Counted from the first letter of the stretch, positions 25,551 to 33,490 are shown. The stretch is DNA of 64,000 bases from Oscillibacter valericigenes (GCF_021531315.1 NZ_JAFBIQ010000010.1:1-64000); one strand, 5' to 3'. A program made the numbers and translations. Notes: generated from the letters alone by a model not told the origin.

Positions 25551-25904
25551 TTACTCAAATGCATTTTCGATGTACTCGATGCGCGGCGGCGTTTCGTCGT
25601 CGTAGACCTCCGCCACGTCGAAGCGGGCGCAGAGGTCAGGATAGTGCCGCGTCATGTAAAAGGCCGCTGTGGTGCGAAGCCTCCGCTGCTTGGAGACCGT
25701 GACAAAATCACGCGGCAGGCCGAAGCGCAGGTCGCTGCGCAGCTTGACCTCCACAAAGCAGAGGATGCCGCCCTTGCGGGCGATGAGGTCGATCTCGCCG
25801 AAGCGGCAGCGGAACTGCGAGGCAAGCAGCTCGTAGCCGTTCTCGCGCAGGTAGTCCGCGACCATCGCCTCGCCGCGGTCGCCTGTCTCTTTGGTCGTGC
25901 TCAT
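25551..25904 (-). CDS. YraN family protein (UPF0102), endonuclease-like fold
   Basis: 117 residues. The conserved pattern GDRGE, then FRCRFGEIDLIARKGG and FVEVKLRS resembles the D-x-ExK core of the restriction-nuclease fold, with possible metal ligands E39, D41 and the E-x-K of VEVK. The exact function is not established, although the family is often linked to DNA or recombination. The ATG at 25904 was chosen because it has GGAGG upstream and overlaps the rnhB stop (ATGA), showing translational coupling. Confidence 0.88.
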   Translation of the reverse strand: MSTTKETGDRGEAMVADYLRENGYELLASQFRCRFGEIDLIARKGGILCFVEVKLRSDLRFGLPRDFVTVSKQRRLRTTAAFYMTRHYPDLCARFDVAEVYDDETPPRIEYIENAFE

Positions 25905-26542
25905 GGTTTTCCGGCCTCCCATTTTTTAAGAAAGGTCTTTCTATGGCAGGGGCAGGGGCCGTACTCGTCCAGCATGGCATAGTGCAGCTTCGTGCCGTAG
26001 CCCTTGTGCTTGGCGAACTGATACTGCGGATATTCCCTGTCAAGCACCTCGGTCACGTAGCGGTCGCGGCTGACCTTGGCCAAGATCGACGCTGCGGCGA
26101 TGCTCATGCTCACCCCGTCCCCGCCGATGACCGTGCGGTGCGGCGTGGAAACAGCGTATCTCGTGCCGTGGTCGCGGTTGCCGTCGATGAGGGCGAAGTC
26201 CGCCTTGGTCGTAAGGCCGTCGATGGCAAGCTGCATCGCCTTCATGCGGGCGTTCAATATGTCGATCTCATCGATCTCCCGCGCGTCCACATCGGCGACG
26301 CTGTACGCGACCGCTCTCTCGCAAATGAGGTCAAAAAGCGCCTCGCGCTTCCTCTCGCTGAGCATTTTTGAGTCGTCCAGCCCGTCGATAGCACAGCCCT
26401 CCGGCAGGATCACCGCGGCGGCGTACACCGGTCCCATCAAAGGGCCCGCGCCCGCCTCGTCCACACCGCAGACATGGACATAGCCCGCCGCGCGGGCCTC
26501 CGCCTCCAGCGCATAGCTTGCGAGCGAAATATGCTCTCTCAT
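25901..26542 (-). CDS. rnhB: Ribonuclease HII
   Basis: 213 residues. It removes ribonucleotides misincorporated in DNA and RNA primers. VCGVDEAGAGPLMGPVYAAA carries catalytic D28 and E29; ALIDGNRD supplies another metal ligand. Unusually, the GRG substrate loop after the DEAG motif reads GAG (31-33), so the usual Arg/Lys that contacts the ribonucleotide is Ala. It overlaps ylqF and yraN by 4 bp each (ATGA), so the three are coupled. Confidence 0.93.
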   Translation of the reverse strand: MREHISLASYALEAEARAAGYVHVCGVDEAGAGPLMGPVYAAAVILPEGCAIDGLDDSKMLSERKREALFDLICERAVAYSVADVDAREIDEIDILNARMKAMQLAIDGLTTKADFALIDGNRDHGTRYAVSTPHRTVIGGDGVSMSIAAASILAKVSRDRYVTEVLDREYPQYQFAKHKGYGTKLHYAMLDEYGPCPCHRKTFLKKWEAGKP

Positions 26543-27405
26543 GCGTTCTCCTCCGGCAGCTCAAGTGTAAAGCGTCCGAGCTTGCTGGCACGGTATTCAT
26601 CGAGTAAAATGCGCGCCATGCGCTCGGTGCTCACCTCGCCGCCGGAGATGAGGAAGCCGCGCTTGCGCCCCGCCTTTTCCAGCAGCTCCCAGCCCTGCTC
26701 GTCCGGCTCGACGGTGATCTTGTAGCGCTCGGTCAGCGCCTCGGGATAGTGCGCGGCGAGGTAAGCCATCAGTCGGGCGGCAAGATCCTCCACATCCATC
26801 ACATCGTCGCGGATGGCGCCGGTGAAGCCGAGGCGCACACCCACATCGGGATCCTCAAACTTCGGCCAGAGGATGCCGGGGGTGTCGAGCAGCTCCAGCG
26901 TTTTGTCCACCGGTACCCACTGCTTGCTGCGCGTCACGCCGGGGCGGTCCTCCGCCTTGGCGGTCTTGCGGCCGGAGACCTTGTTGATGAAAGTCGATTT
27001 GCCGACATTCGGGATGCCGAGCACCATCACACGCAGCACGCGTCCGACCTGCCCCTTTTCCTCGTAGGCACGGAGCTTGTCGGCAAGCAGCGCGCGCACG
27101 GCGGGCGCGAACTGCTTCACACCCGCGCCGGACTTGGCGTCTGCCTCCAAAACCGCGTAGCCCTGCGCGCGGAACCACGCCGCCCACTGCTTCGTCGCCT
27201 TGGGGTCCGCCTGATCCACGCGGTTGAGCACCACGATGCGCGGCTTGCCCGCGGTCAGCTCGTCGAGGTCGGGGTTGCGGCTCGCGCGCGGAATGCGCGC
27301 GTCGATGATCTCGCACACCGCGTCCATGCTGCCGATCTCGGCGGCGACCATACGGCGCGTCTTTGTCATGTGTCCGGGGAACCAGCTCAGGCTTTCCAGT
27401 TGCAT
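26539..27405 (-). CDS. ylqF: Ribosome-biogenesis GTPase YlqF (RbgA)
   Basis: 288 residues. A circularly permuted GTPase for late 50S assembly. The N-terminus has the family mark WFPGHMTK (8-15). G4 (VLNRVD), then G1 GIPNVGKST, and G3 DTPG with GILWPKFED appear in the permuted order. The C-terminal domain binds RNA. The last codons overlap rnhB by 4 bp, and the gene starts 14 bp after lepB, the arrangement also known in Bacillus. Confidence 0.96.
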   Translation of the reverse strand: MQLESLSWFPGHMTKTRRMVAAEIGSMDAVCEIIDARIPRASRNPDLDELTAGKPRIVVLNRVDQADPKATKQWAAWFRAQGYAVLEADAKSGAGVKQFAPAVRALLADKLRAYEEKGQVGRVLRVMVLGIPNVGKSTFINKVSGRKTAKAEDRPGVTRSKQWVPVDKTLELLDTPGILWPKFEDPDVGVRLGFTGAIRDDVMDVEDLAARLMAYLAAHYPEALTERYKITVEPDEQGWELLEKAGRKRGFLISGGEVSTERMARILLDEYRASKLGRFTLELPEENA

Positions 27406-27419
27406 ACAGCGCTCCCCCC

Positions 27420-28049
27420 TTACTTCAGCTTCAGCGGGCCGAGACGGGTAAAATCGCGCTTGTCGGTCAGGCTGTCTTTCCCGGGAAATACCAGCAGCAC
27501 GGCCCTGCCGATGATCAGCCGCTCGTCCACCGGCCCAAGGTCGATGTCGCGGCTGTCGCTGCTGCGGTTGCGATTGTCGCCCATCAAAAAGAGCTCTCCC
27601 TCGCCGAGCGTCAGCGGGAACTGCGTCCCCTCGTCAAGATAGGTGAGATCGTTGACATAATCTTCCTGCAGGAGCGCGCCGTCCACGAATACGCGCCCGA
27701 GGGTAAAGTCGATGTCGACCGTCTGTCCCTCGGTGGCGATGACGCGCTTGACAATAGGCTCGGTATCAAAGCTCTCCTTATACGCGATGACGATGTCGCC
27801 GTACTTGTAATCGCCGCACAGCCAGCTGCTAAGCACGATCATGCGGTCGCCGTCCTGTAAGGTCGGCACCATCGAGTGGCCGGAGACACCCATCAGGCGC
27901 ACCACAAAGGTAAAGAGCAGCGTGATGGCCAGCACCGCGCCGACCAGGGAGCGCACCCATTCATAGGTCTCGCGGCCGGCGACGCGCTCGGCAATCTCCT
28001 CTCCCTCGTCGGGGTCGGTGGGCAGAATCTCGTTTTCAAAATCGTTCAT
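27420..28049 (-). CDS. lepB: Type I signal peptidase
   Basis: 209 residues. One N-terminal transmembrane helix (about 34-53) is followed by the extracellular serine/lysine protease domain with S59 (SGHSMVPTL) and K101 (PIVKRVIA); GDNRNRSSDSRDIG-like sequence follows. It removes signal peptides from Sec-exported proteins. The start at 28049 follows GGAGAG; a frame open to 28097 lacks a ribosome site. It is the first gene of the operon down to the metallophosphoesterase. Confidence 0.95.
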   Translation of the reverse strand: MNDFENEILPTDPDEGEEIAERVAGRETYEWVRSLVGAVLAITLLFTFVVRLMGVSGHSMVPTLQDGDRMIVLSSWLCGDYKYGDIVIAYKESFDTEPIVKRVIATEGQTVDIDFTLGRVFVDGALLQEDYVNDLTYLDEGTQFPLTLGEGELFLMGDNRNRSSDSRDIDLGPVDERLIIGRAVLLVFPGKDSLTDKRDFTRLGPLKLK

Positions 28050-28275
28050 ACTTGTCTCTCCACAGCGCAAGCGGCACACAGCCGCAGATTTTTTCATTTT
28101 CTATGATACCACGCCCACGGCAAAAAAACAACAGCGGGTTTGCACCCTGCGCCCGTCTGCCAAATCGGGGCTTGACAAAAGTCAGACATTGTGTTGTACT
28201 ATAATTGTATAATTATACACGGTTGCAGGTCTACCGCTGCCTGCAAGGCAAAAAAAAGGGGATGGTTAGCATATC

Positions 28276-29676
28276 ATGAAAAATTCTCTGATCTGTGTTT
28301 CGCTCCTGTGCATTTTCTTACTGATTTTCTCCGCGTGTTCTTCCAAGCGGAACAAGGGTTCCGACGATCCCGGTGATTTAGCCGACCATGGAGGTGAGCC
28401 TATGGAGTTCCAGCGTTTCTCCCTGTCGGAAAGCGGTATGTCCGCGCAGAGCTATGTCTACGAGGGCTATAAAACGGAGACCGGTGTCCATTTAGAGCAT
28501 TTTATCCGCTCGGAATACTGGGACAACACAGTTTCCGGTAATGTGGAGCAGAGGACGGTCATCCGCGCCATTGATGGGGACGACGCCCTCTATCAAGAGG
28601 TCTGCGCCCTGTTCGGCGAGTGCCGCATCGACCAATGGGCGGACTTTCACGGTGACAACTCGCCGGACGTTCTAGACGGCAGCTCCATGGGCTTCACGGC
28701 GGTCCTCGCCGACGGCACGGAGATCACAGCCGACGGGACCAACAGCTTCCCCAAAAACTACCAGACCTTCACCGACGCGCTCCGCAAGCTCATCACCACC
28801 GAAAAAATTCGTTCGACCTTCTTTACTGACGGGACCTATGCGCTCACCCTGCCGGAAAGCTGGGTGAGTGTTGTGACCGCACAGTTTACGGAGTTCGGCG
28901 TGACATTCTCGGTGGATAAGACCGACGGTGGCGAGGTCCTCTTCTTCGTCCTCGACAACAACGGCTACGGCTATTCAGCCGACGATTACAGCGGAGCGAT
29001 GGCGGTGGGACGGCTGGTGTCCGACGATGATGTTCGGTTCATCACAGCCCGTCCCCACTCCCCCATTTCTACCTTTGCCGACAGCGTTTCCGAGGACGCC
29101 CTCGCCCTTTGGGAGCACTTTAAGGCGGATGAAGCCGCCATCATCGAAAGTCTCCACGGCGTGAATGGGTATAAATTTTACCCGGAGGACGGCTCGACTC
29201 TGTACGAAGAGGAAGCGCGGGAGCTGTCGGAGCAGGCCCGGAGCCTTTGGCTGCGCCTCAACTTCGCCGGGGAGTATGCCGAGGGTATGAGCCCCGTCCA
29301 AATTCAGGGGCGGAAGTACCTGCCCATGTTCCCCGCCCGGGACGGCGTCTACACCATTGAACAGGTTCGAGAAAAATTCTTAGAGGTCTTTTCCGAGGAA
29401 TTTACGGATAAAACCCTAAATGCCGCCATTGCGAGCAAGGACCTGCTCGAATATAACGGCAACATCTATGCGGCGTACAGGAAAAACAAGGGTGAGACCT
29501 CCTACAACAGTTGGGCGGATCACATCCGTGACGACGGCGGCGGGAAATTCACGGTGGTGATGGGCGTTAAAATGCCGCCGAACGGCGACACGGTCTATGT
29601 GGAACTGCCAGCAGAGAAAAACGCGGCGGGCAAATTTGTGTTTACGGATTATCCCTACTGGGATCGGTCGGAATAA
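28276..29676 (+). CDS. Lipoprotein of unknown function
   Basis: 466 residues. The N-terminus is a lipoprotein signal: MKN, a hydrophobic core, and FSAC with the lipidated Cys21, followed by a polar linker. The mature part is mixed alpha/beta, acidic, rich in Asp and Tyr, and without a family signature I recognise. Two stretches (about 95-180 and 180-290) look like separate globular domains. The transcript is single-gene with a strong terminator. Upstream, TTGACA (28172) and TATAAT (28200) are 22 bp apart, which is long for one promoter. It is the last gene before the AT-rich island but has host-like GC content. Confidence 0.75.
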   Translation: MKNSLICVSLLCIFLLIFSACSSKRNKGSDDPGDLADHGGEPMEFQRFSLSESGMSAQSYVYEGYKTETGVHLEHFIRSEYWDNTVSGNVEQRTVIRAIDGDDALYQEVCALFGECRIDQWADFHGDNSPDVLDGSSMGFTAVLADGTEITADGTNSFPKNYQTFTDALRKLITTEKIRSTFFTDGTYALTLPESWVSVVTAQFTEFGVTFSVDKTDGGEVLFFVLDNNGYGYSADDYSGAMAVGRLVSDDDVRFITARPHSPISTFADSVSEDALALWEHFKADEAAIIESLHGVNGYKFYPEDGSTLYEEEARELSEQARSLWLRLNFAGEYAEGMSPVQIQGRKYLPMFPARDGVYTIEQVREKFLEVFSEEFTDKTLNAAIASKDLLEYNGNIYAAYRKNKGETSYNSWADHIRDDGGGKFTVVMGVKMPPNGDTVYVELPAEKNAAGKFVFTDYPYWDRSE

Positions 29677-29707
29677 CCCCCCTCCGGCGAAGGACTGCGG
29701 CCTGATC

Positions 29708-29756
29708 AAAAAAGCTCTGGATCTATCTTCGCGCAGATAGATCCAGAGCTTTTTCC
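29708..29756 (+). terminator. Terminator of the lipoprotein gene
   Basis: A long stem (aaagctctggatctatc with gatagatccagagcttt) and a T-run, 35 bp after the stop codon. The arms match over about 17 bp. Confidence 0.85.
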
Positions 29757-29758
29757 AT

Positions 29759-29813
29759 TGGTGCGCCTGAAGGGACTCGAACCCACACGCTGAAAGCACG
29801 AGAACCTAAGGGG
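29759..29813 (-). tRNA. 3' part of a tRNA-Leu gene (fragment, probable attachment-site scar)
   Basis: On the minus strand the sequence reads as the anticodon arm 3' side (with a possible TAG anticodon), a long variable arm, a T-loop with ggttcgagtccc, an acceptor strand and an encoded CCA end (29759-29761), as in class-II leucine tRNA. The 5' half is absent: no sequence complementary to the acceptor strand is found upstream. The T-stem outer pairs are imperfect. A 3' tRNA piece at the edge of foreign DNA is typical of an att site. Confidence 0.7.
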
Positions 29814-29819
29814 TATGTT

Positions 29820-29843
29820 CATAGGTACACAATGTGACCTATG
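29820..29843. repeat. Small palindrome next to the tRNA fragment
   Basis: cataggt (29820-29826) and acctatg (29837-29843) with an inner cac/gtg pairing. Its position 7 bp beyond the tRNA fragment suggests a recombinase or excisionase site, but that is inference. Confidence 0.4.
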
Positions 29844-29869
29844 GGGCAGACCGGACGGTACAGGGCACG

Positions 29870-29908
29870 AAAAAATAAGTCGATGGAATTTTCCTCGACT
29901 TATTTTTT
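29870..29908. terminator. Bidirectional terminator-like hairpin
   Basis: A perfect 14-bp stem aaaaaataagtcga / tcgacttatttttt with a loop of 11. A- and T-tracts on both sides let it work in both directions. No adjacent intact gene uses it now. Confidence 0.7.
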
Positions 29909-29991
29909 CTTTGATCCCAAGTTTACTTGAGCGATACATTTCAATTTGATGTGCAGACTTGATACGGGATATAACATTAAATTAAATTTCA

Positions 29992-30026
29992 GCCATCTGC
30001 CTTTTCATTGGCAGATGGCCGTTTTT
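29992..30026 (+). terminator. Terminator hairpin
   Basis: Stem gccatctgcc/ggcagatggc (29992-30001 with 30010-30019), then cgttttt. It probably belonged to a gene that has since been deleted. Confidence 0.75.
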
Positions 30027-30041
30027 GGGGCTTAACAATTA

Positions 30042-30239
30042 TTGAACATCCCTTACGGTGATAAATACGCCCCGGTGATGATGCTGTTCAGCAAGCGTGA
30101 TGCGGCAAATCTGCTGAACGAGGAAGTGGAAGAACGGTCTGTTCGGGAGTCCATGCGGCAGACGCAGAAAATGCAGCAGGTACAGCAAAAGCGAAAAAAG
30201 CAACGACGGCTGGGAGCGATAATATCTTTTCAAATCCGA
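30042..30239 (+). pseudogene. Truncated reading frame, unidentified
   Basis: A frame including MMLFSKRDAANLLNEE and a Gln/Lys/Arg-rich end (QQVQQKRKKQRR) looks like the basic, helical end of a mobile-element protein. The ribosome site is weak and the frame later runs into unrelated sequence. I do not recognise the family. Confidence 0.3.
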
Positions 30240-30377
30240 AAGCACTTTTGCAGGGCTTTATACTCACCCCTATTTTTGAAATCGGCTGTTTCCACAAGAA
30301 TCCAGCCGGAAGTTTTATACAAACGCTTGTCCGATTTGCGATGCTGTGCTATACTGTTTTCAGCGAGGAGGTGCGTC

Positions 30378-30428
30378 ATGCAGCAAACCGGACGAACGTA
30401 TATCGCCATTGACCTGAAATCTTTCTAG
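30378..30428 (+). pseudogene. First codons of a Y-family DNA polymerase (DinB/UmuC-like) gene
   Basis: ATG after GAGGAGG, then MQQTGRTYIAIDLKSF and TAG. The last ten residues match the start of DinB/UmuC-like proteins common on clostridial conjugative elements, where the next residues are usually YASVE. The stop arises exactly at the deletion junction after the Phe codon. Confidence 0.7.
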
Positions 30429-30510
30429 ACATGGCTGTATTCTACTCTCGACGAGCAAGCGATCTCCTGCTATACTGGTGAAAAAGAAGTAACGCGGGAG
30501 AGCGAATGGA

Positions 30511-30561
30511 ATGAAAAAGATACTCTTTGTGTGTCACGGCATTATTTGCAGAAATCTCTAA
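30511..30561 (+). pseudogene. First codons of a low-molecular-weight phosphatase gene
   Basis: ATG, MKKILFVCHGIICRNL and TAA. The family start is normally KKILFVCxGNxCRSP, the phosphate-binding loop of low-molecular-weight protein-tyrosine phosphatases; here Asn is Ile, and Ser-Pro is lost to the deletion. Only 16 codons remain, so it is non-functional. Confidence 0.7.
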
Positions 30562-30669
30562 GATCCCCTGTAATATCAAGGTTTTTCAGGCTTGAAGGTA
30601 GTGCTACTACACCACTACTACACCAGTGAGTCTCGATGTGACAAAAATTTTGAAATCGAGGTCAAGCTT

Positions 30670-31038
30670 ATGAAAGACAAAAAGAGTATCAACAATATCG
30701 AATACGTATTGGTTGGAGATTACTATATCCCGGATCTGAAGCTGCCCCATGAGGAACGTCCCTTCGGAAAATATGGGCGGATGCACCGAGAATATCCGAA
30801 AGAGCACAATCCAATGATGTTCAATGATTTGGTTCTGGACGGCCAGCTCTGGACTTACCTTGCCGATTTGAACGAGCAGGTACAGGAGCGTTTGTCCCTG
30901 ATTGTTGAGCAGATGAAGGCCGCTGAGGGCGTGACCGAGGAACTGAAAGCAGCAGACCAGATGGCCTGGATTCGAGCCATGAACAGTATCCACAATCGGG
31001 CAGAGGAAATTGTGTTGGAAGAAATCGTATATAGATAA
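30670..31038 (+). CDS. TnpV family protein (transposon-associated)
   Basis: 122 residues. It matches the TnpV family named from clostridial Tn4451-type transposons, with the pattern YYIPDL(x)LP, FGKYGRMH, LKEH-like region, and a C-terminal AADQMAWIRAMNSIHNRAEE block. The function in transposition is unknown. The ATG at 30670 has GAGG upstream and gives the family length; a frame open from 30592 has none. About 50% identical (by eye) to the second tnpV at 33491-33862, which faces it across the Fic genes. Confidence 0.8.
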   Translation: MKDKKSINNIEYVLVGDYYIPDLKLPHEERPFGKYGRMHREYPKEHNPMMFNDLVLDGQLWTYLADLNEQVQERLSLIVEQMKAAEGVTEELKAADQMAWIRAMNSIHNRAEEIVLEEIVYR

Positions 31039-31044
31039 TATCTT

Positions 31045-31078
31045 GCCGGACTTCATTTTCGATGGAGTCCGGCTTTCT
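31045..31078 (+). terminator. Terminator after the first tnpV gene
   Basis: Stem gccggact/agtccggc with a 13-base loop and a short T-rich tail, right after the tnpV stop. It uncouples tnpV from the Fic genes. Confidence 0.65.
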
Positions 31079-31160
31079 ATATCCAGAAGCAGTATTTCCT
31101 GTGTCGGCAAAAAGTGCAACAATTTCGTTTTAAATGCTATTGATATTTTTGCCGATGGCA

Positions 31161-31169
31161 TGGTATACT
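31161..31169 (+). promoter_or_regulatory. Probable extended -10 promoter of the Fic operon
   Basis: TGGTATACT, an extended -10 hexamer, about 53 bp before the first Fic start. It sits inside an imperfect palindrome (catggtatactatg), which could be the operator for an autoregulating HTH-Fic protein. No good -35 is seen. Confidence 0.45.
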
Positions 31170-31222
31170 ATGTAATAGATCAACGTAGTTTTTTGGATAG
31201 ATTTTATGGTGGAGGATCATGG

Positions 31223-32113
31223 ATGCGATATCTTTCAGTTACTGAAATAGCGAAAAAGTGGGATGTGTCAGAGCGCAGTGTTAGAAATTACTGTGCTCAG
31301 GGGCGTGTGAACGGTGCGTTTCTTACCGGCAAGACATGGAACATTCCGGAAAACGCAGAAAAGCCGGAGCGTACCAACAAAAGAAAAGATAAACCGACTA
31401 CTCTGTTGGATATTCTGAAAGAACAGAAGGTAAGTAAATGTTCCGGTGGGATCTACCATAAAACACAGATTGATTTGACATATAATTCCAACCATATGGA
31501 AGGAAGCCGCCTGACGCACGATCAAACCAGATATATCTTTGAAACCAACACCATTGGCTTAGAAAAAGAAGTGCTGAATGTGGATGATGTAATCGAAACA
31601 GCAAATCATTTTCGGTGCATTGATATGATCATTGATCATGCAAAAGCAGCTCTGACGGAGAAGTTCATCAAAGAACTTCACTTGGTTTTGAAGAACGGCA
31701 CCAGTGATTCCAGAAAAGAATGGTTTGCTGTTGGAGATTATAAGAAACTTCCGAATGAAGTCGGCGGCAGAGATACAGCCCTTCCGGAAGAAGTTGCCGA
31801 TAAAATGAAGGCCTTGCTGACGGAATATAGTGCTAAGGAAGAAAAGACCTTTGAAGATATTCTGGACTTCCATGTGAAGTTTGAGCGGATCCATCCGTTC
31901 CAGGACGGCAACGGGCGTGTGGGCAGATTGATCATGTTTAAGGAGTGCCTGAAATACAATATTGTTCCGTTCATCATTGAGGACAATCTGAAGATGTTCT
32001 ATTACCGTGGACTAAAGGAATGGGACAACGAAAAAGGCTATTTGACAGATACCTGCCTGACCGCACAGGACAAGTATAAAGCGTATTTGGATTATTTTAG
32101 GATTGCATATTAA
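31223..32113 (+). CDS. HTH-Fic protein (class II, self-inhibited AMPylator)
   Basis: 296 residues. Residues 1-42 form a MerR-like helix-turn-helix (YLSVTEIAKKWDVSERSVRN). The Fic domain has the full active motif HPFQDGNGRVGR (224-235) with catalytic H224. Upstream, SNHMEG (89-94) fits the (S/T)xxxE(G/N) inhibitory helix in which Glu93 blocks ATP, so this is a class II Fic. Such enzymes usually AMPylate a protein target; the target is unknown. Start ATG 31223 follows GGAGG at 7 bp. First gene of a pair with the next Fic gene, 20 bp apart. Confidence 0.88.
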   Translation: MRYLSVTEIAKKWDVSERSVRNYCAQGRVNGAFLTGKTWNIPENAEKPERTNKRKDKPTTLLDILKEQKVSKCSGGIYHKTQIDLTYNSNHMEGSRLTHDQTRYIFETNTIGLEKEVLNVDDVIETANHFRCIDMIIDHAKAALTEKFIKELHLVLKNGTSDSRKEWFAVGDYKKLPNEVGGRDTALPEEVADKMKALLTEYSAKEEKTFEDILDFHVKFERIHPFQDGNGRVGRLIMFKECLKYNIVPFIIEDNLKMFYYRGLKEWDNEKGYLTDTCLTAQDKYKAYLDYFRIAY

Positions 32114-32133
32114 GCAAAAAGTGAGGTGCAGCT

Positions 32134-33216
32134 ATGTCAGCAGAAAAGAACTGGCAATTTGAACTTGAAGAATATATCAAACAAGGTGAGCCTGGTCAAA
32201 TTGAAAAGAGTGAAGCGTGGCAGACTGCAATTGGCTTGCAGGCGGTAGATGGTTTGAAGACCTCTGCGTATCTGTTAGATACTGCCAAGGAACATATCGA
32301 AGGAAAAATCAATATTGATGAAGCGCAGAAACGTATTCAGAGCTATTACGAGCAACGTACTGATCGTACGGAAGTTGAGAACGATACTAAGGAGGCAGAT
32401 ATTGTATCTGCAAGAATTGCGAAACTATTAGGCGAGAAAGCGTTTCAGTTTTCACCGGCTGAATGGCTGACAATTCACCGCAGATTGTTTGATGGTGTAT
32501 TTTCCCATGCCGGGCAGATTCGTCAGTATAACATTACAAAAAGAGAATGGGTGCTGAAAGGTGATACTGTTACCTACGCAGCGTGGAACAGTATCAAAGA
32601 CACTCTTGATTATGATTTTGCTACGGAGAAACAGTATTCTTATGCAGGCTTGTCTGTAGAACAATGCGTGAAACATCTTGCTAAGTTTGCTTCGGATATT
32701 TGGCAGATTCATCCGTTCTGTGAAGGCAACACCAGAGCAACGGCTGTTTTTATGATCAAATACATGAAGACATTCGGGTTCAAAGTAAACAATGATGCTT
32801 TTGAGAAGAACTCTTGGTATTTCCGCAACGCTTTGGTAAGAGCTAATTATAACGATCTGCAAAATGGTATTCATGCTACAACAAAGTTCTTGGAAATGTT
32901 CTTCAGCAATTTAATTTTGGGAACGGAATATGAGCTGAAAAACAGATATATGCACGTAGATTATGTGGATGATAATTTTCAAAGTGTCATCCCTAAAGTT
33001 CCAAAGTCTCAATTTGACACTTTGGAATGCACTTTAGAAGAACTGGCAGTTTTGAAATTGATTTACAAGAATCCGTCCATTAAGCAAAAAGAGCTTGTGG
33101 CAGAGACAGGAAAATCTCTTAGCACCGTAAAACGAATTATGGAGTCCTTGCAGAAAAAGGATTATATCCGTAGAGTGGACGGAAAGAGATATGGAAAATG
33201 GGAAGTACTGATTTGA
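32134..33216 (+). CDS. Fic-domain protein with C-terminal winged helix
   Basis: 360 residues. The N-terminal ~75 residues hold a conserved helical segment (AWQTAIGLQAVDGL, EHIEGKINIDEAQ) that resembles antitoxin-like leaders of other Fic proteins, but no clear SxxxEG motif. The Fic motif is HPFCEGNTRATA (193-204), a variant with Thr where class II has Gly or Lys. The C-terminus (about 300-355) is a winged helix (AVLKLIYKNPSIKQKELV, LSTVKRIMESLQKKDYI). Start ATG 32134 has GAGG 8 bp upstream. It could AMPylate a host protein and act at DNA, or regulate its own operon. Confidence 0.85.
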   Translation: MSAEKNWQFELEEYIKQGEPGQIEKSEAWQTAIGLQAVDGLKTSAYLLDTAKEHIEGKINIDEAQKRIQSYYEQRTDRTEVENDTKEADIVSARIAKLLGEKAFQFSPAEWLTIHRRLFDGVFSHAGQIRQYNITKREWVLKGDTVTYAAWNSIKDTLDYDFATEKQYSYAGLSVEQCVKHLAKFASDIWQIHPFCEGNTRATAVFMIKYMKTFGFKVNNDAFEKNSWYFRNALVRANYNDLQNGIHATTKFLEMFFSNLILGTEYELKNRYMHVDYVDDNFQSVIPKVPKSQFDTLECTLEELAVLKLIYKNPSIKQKELVAETGKSLSTVKRIMESLQKKDYIRRVDGKRYGKWEVLI

Positions 33217-33265
33217 AAACACCTCAATATGGAGAAAAGATATGACTAACAAACAGTTGAAAAAA

Positions 33266-33470
33266 TTAAAAGATCATGGTGAATCTGTTGTCCAGCTCTG
33301 CCATATTGTTAATGTCCTGATAGAGCTTATCGTTGTCGGTACTATCCAACGAATCATACTCAGACACAAAGATTGGCAGGCCGTTTGACAAATCCTCCAT
33401 TGCCTTTTTCAAGACTGGATTAGAAAGAACAGAAATGATGAATCCCCGGCTGTTGATCCATAAAACAGTG
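33266..33470 (-). pseudogene. Unidentified 3' gene fragment
   Basis: The minus-strand frame ends at a TAA (33266-33268) and reads through WINSRGFIISVLSNPVLKK, a Met-Glu-Asp-Leu stretch, LPIFVSEYDSLD and DINNMAELDNRF. The residue pattern is protein-like, but no start codon with a ribosome site is present, and all frames decay near 33470. I do not recognise the family. The plus-strand ORF 33242-33388 is its antisense shadow. Confidence 0.4.
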
Positions 33471-33490
33471 CAACAGCTGGGGAGTTTTTA

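Larger units (their letters stand above)
29677..30669. other. Gene-poor edge of the island with fragments and hairpins
   Basis: Nearly 1 kb without an intact gene. In order it holds a terminator (29708-29756), a tRNA-Leu 3' fragment (29759-29813, minus), a small palindrome (29820-29843), two further terminators (29870-29908 and 29992-30026), an unidentified truncated reading frame (from 30042), and the first codons of a Y-family polymerase gene (30378) and of a low-molecular-weight phosphatase gene (30511). It reads as successive deletions in mobile DNA. Confidence 0.7.

Noticed and set aside
28172-28205. TTGACA and TATAAT upstream of the lipoprotein gene as one promoter
   Set aside because: The spacer is 22 bp, too long for a normal sigma-A promoter; one hexamer may belong to another start, so it is not listed as a feature.
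29759-29850. Complete tRNA-Leu gene
   Set aside because: No 5' acceptor strand or D-arm can be found; only the 3' part is present.
33242-33388. 48-codon plus-strand ORF after the second Fic gene
   Set aside because: It lies antisense to a more protein-like minus-strand frame and has no recognisable family.
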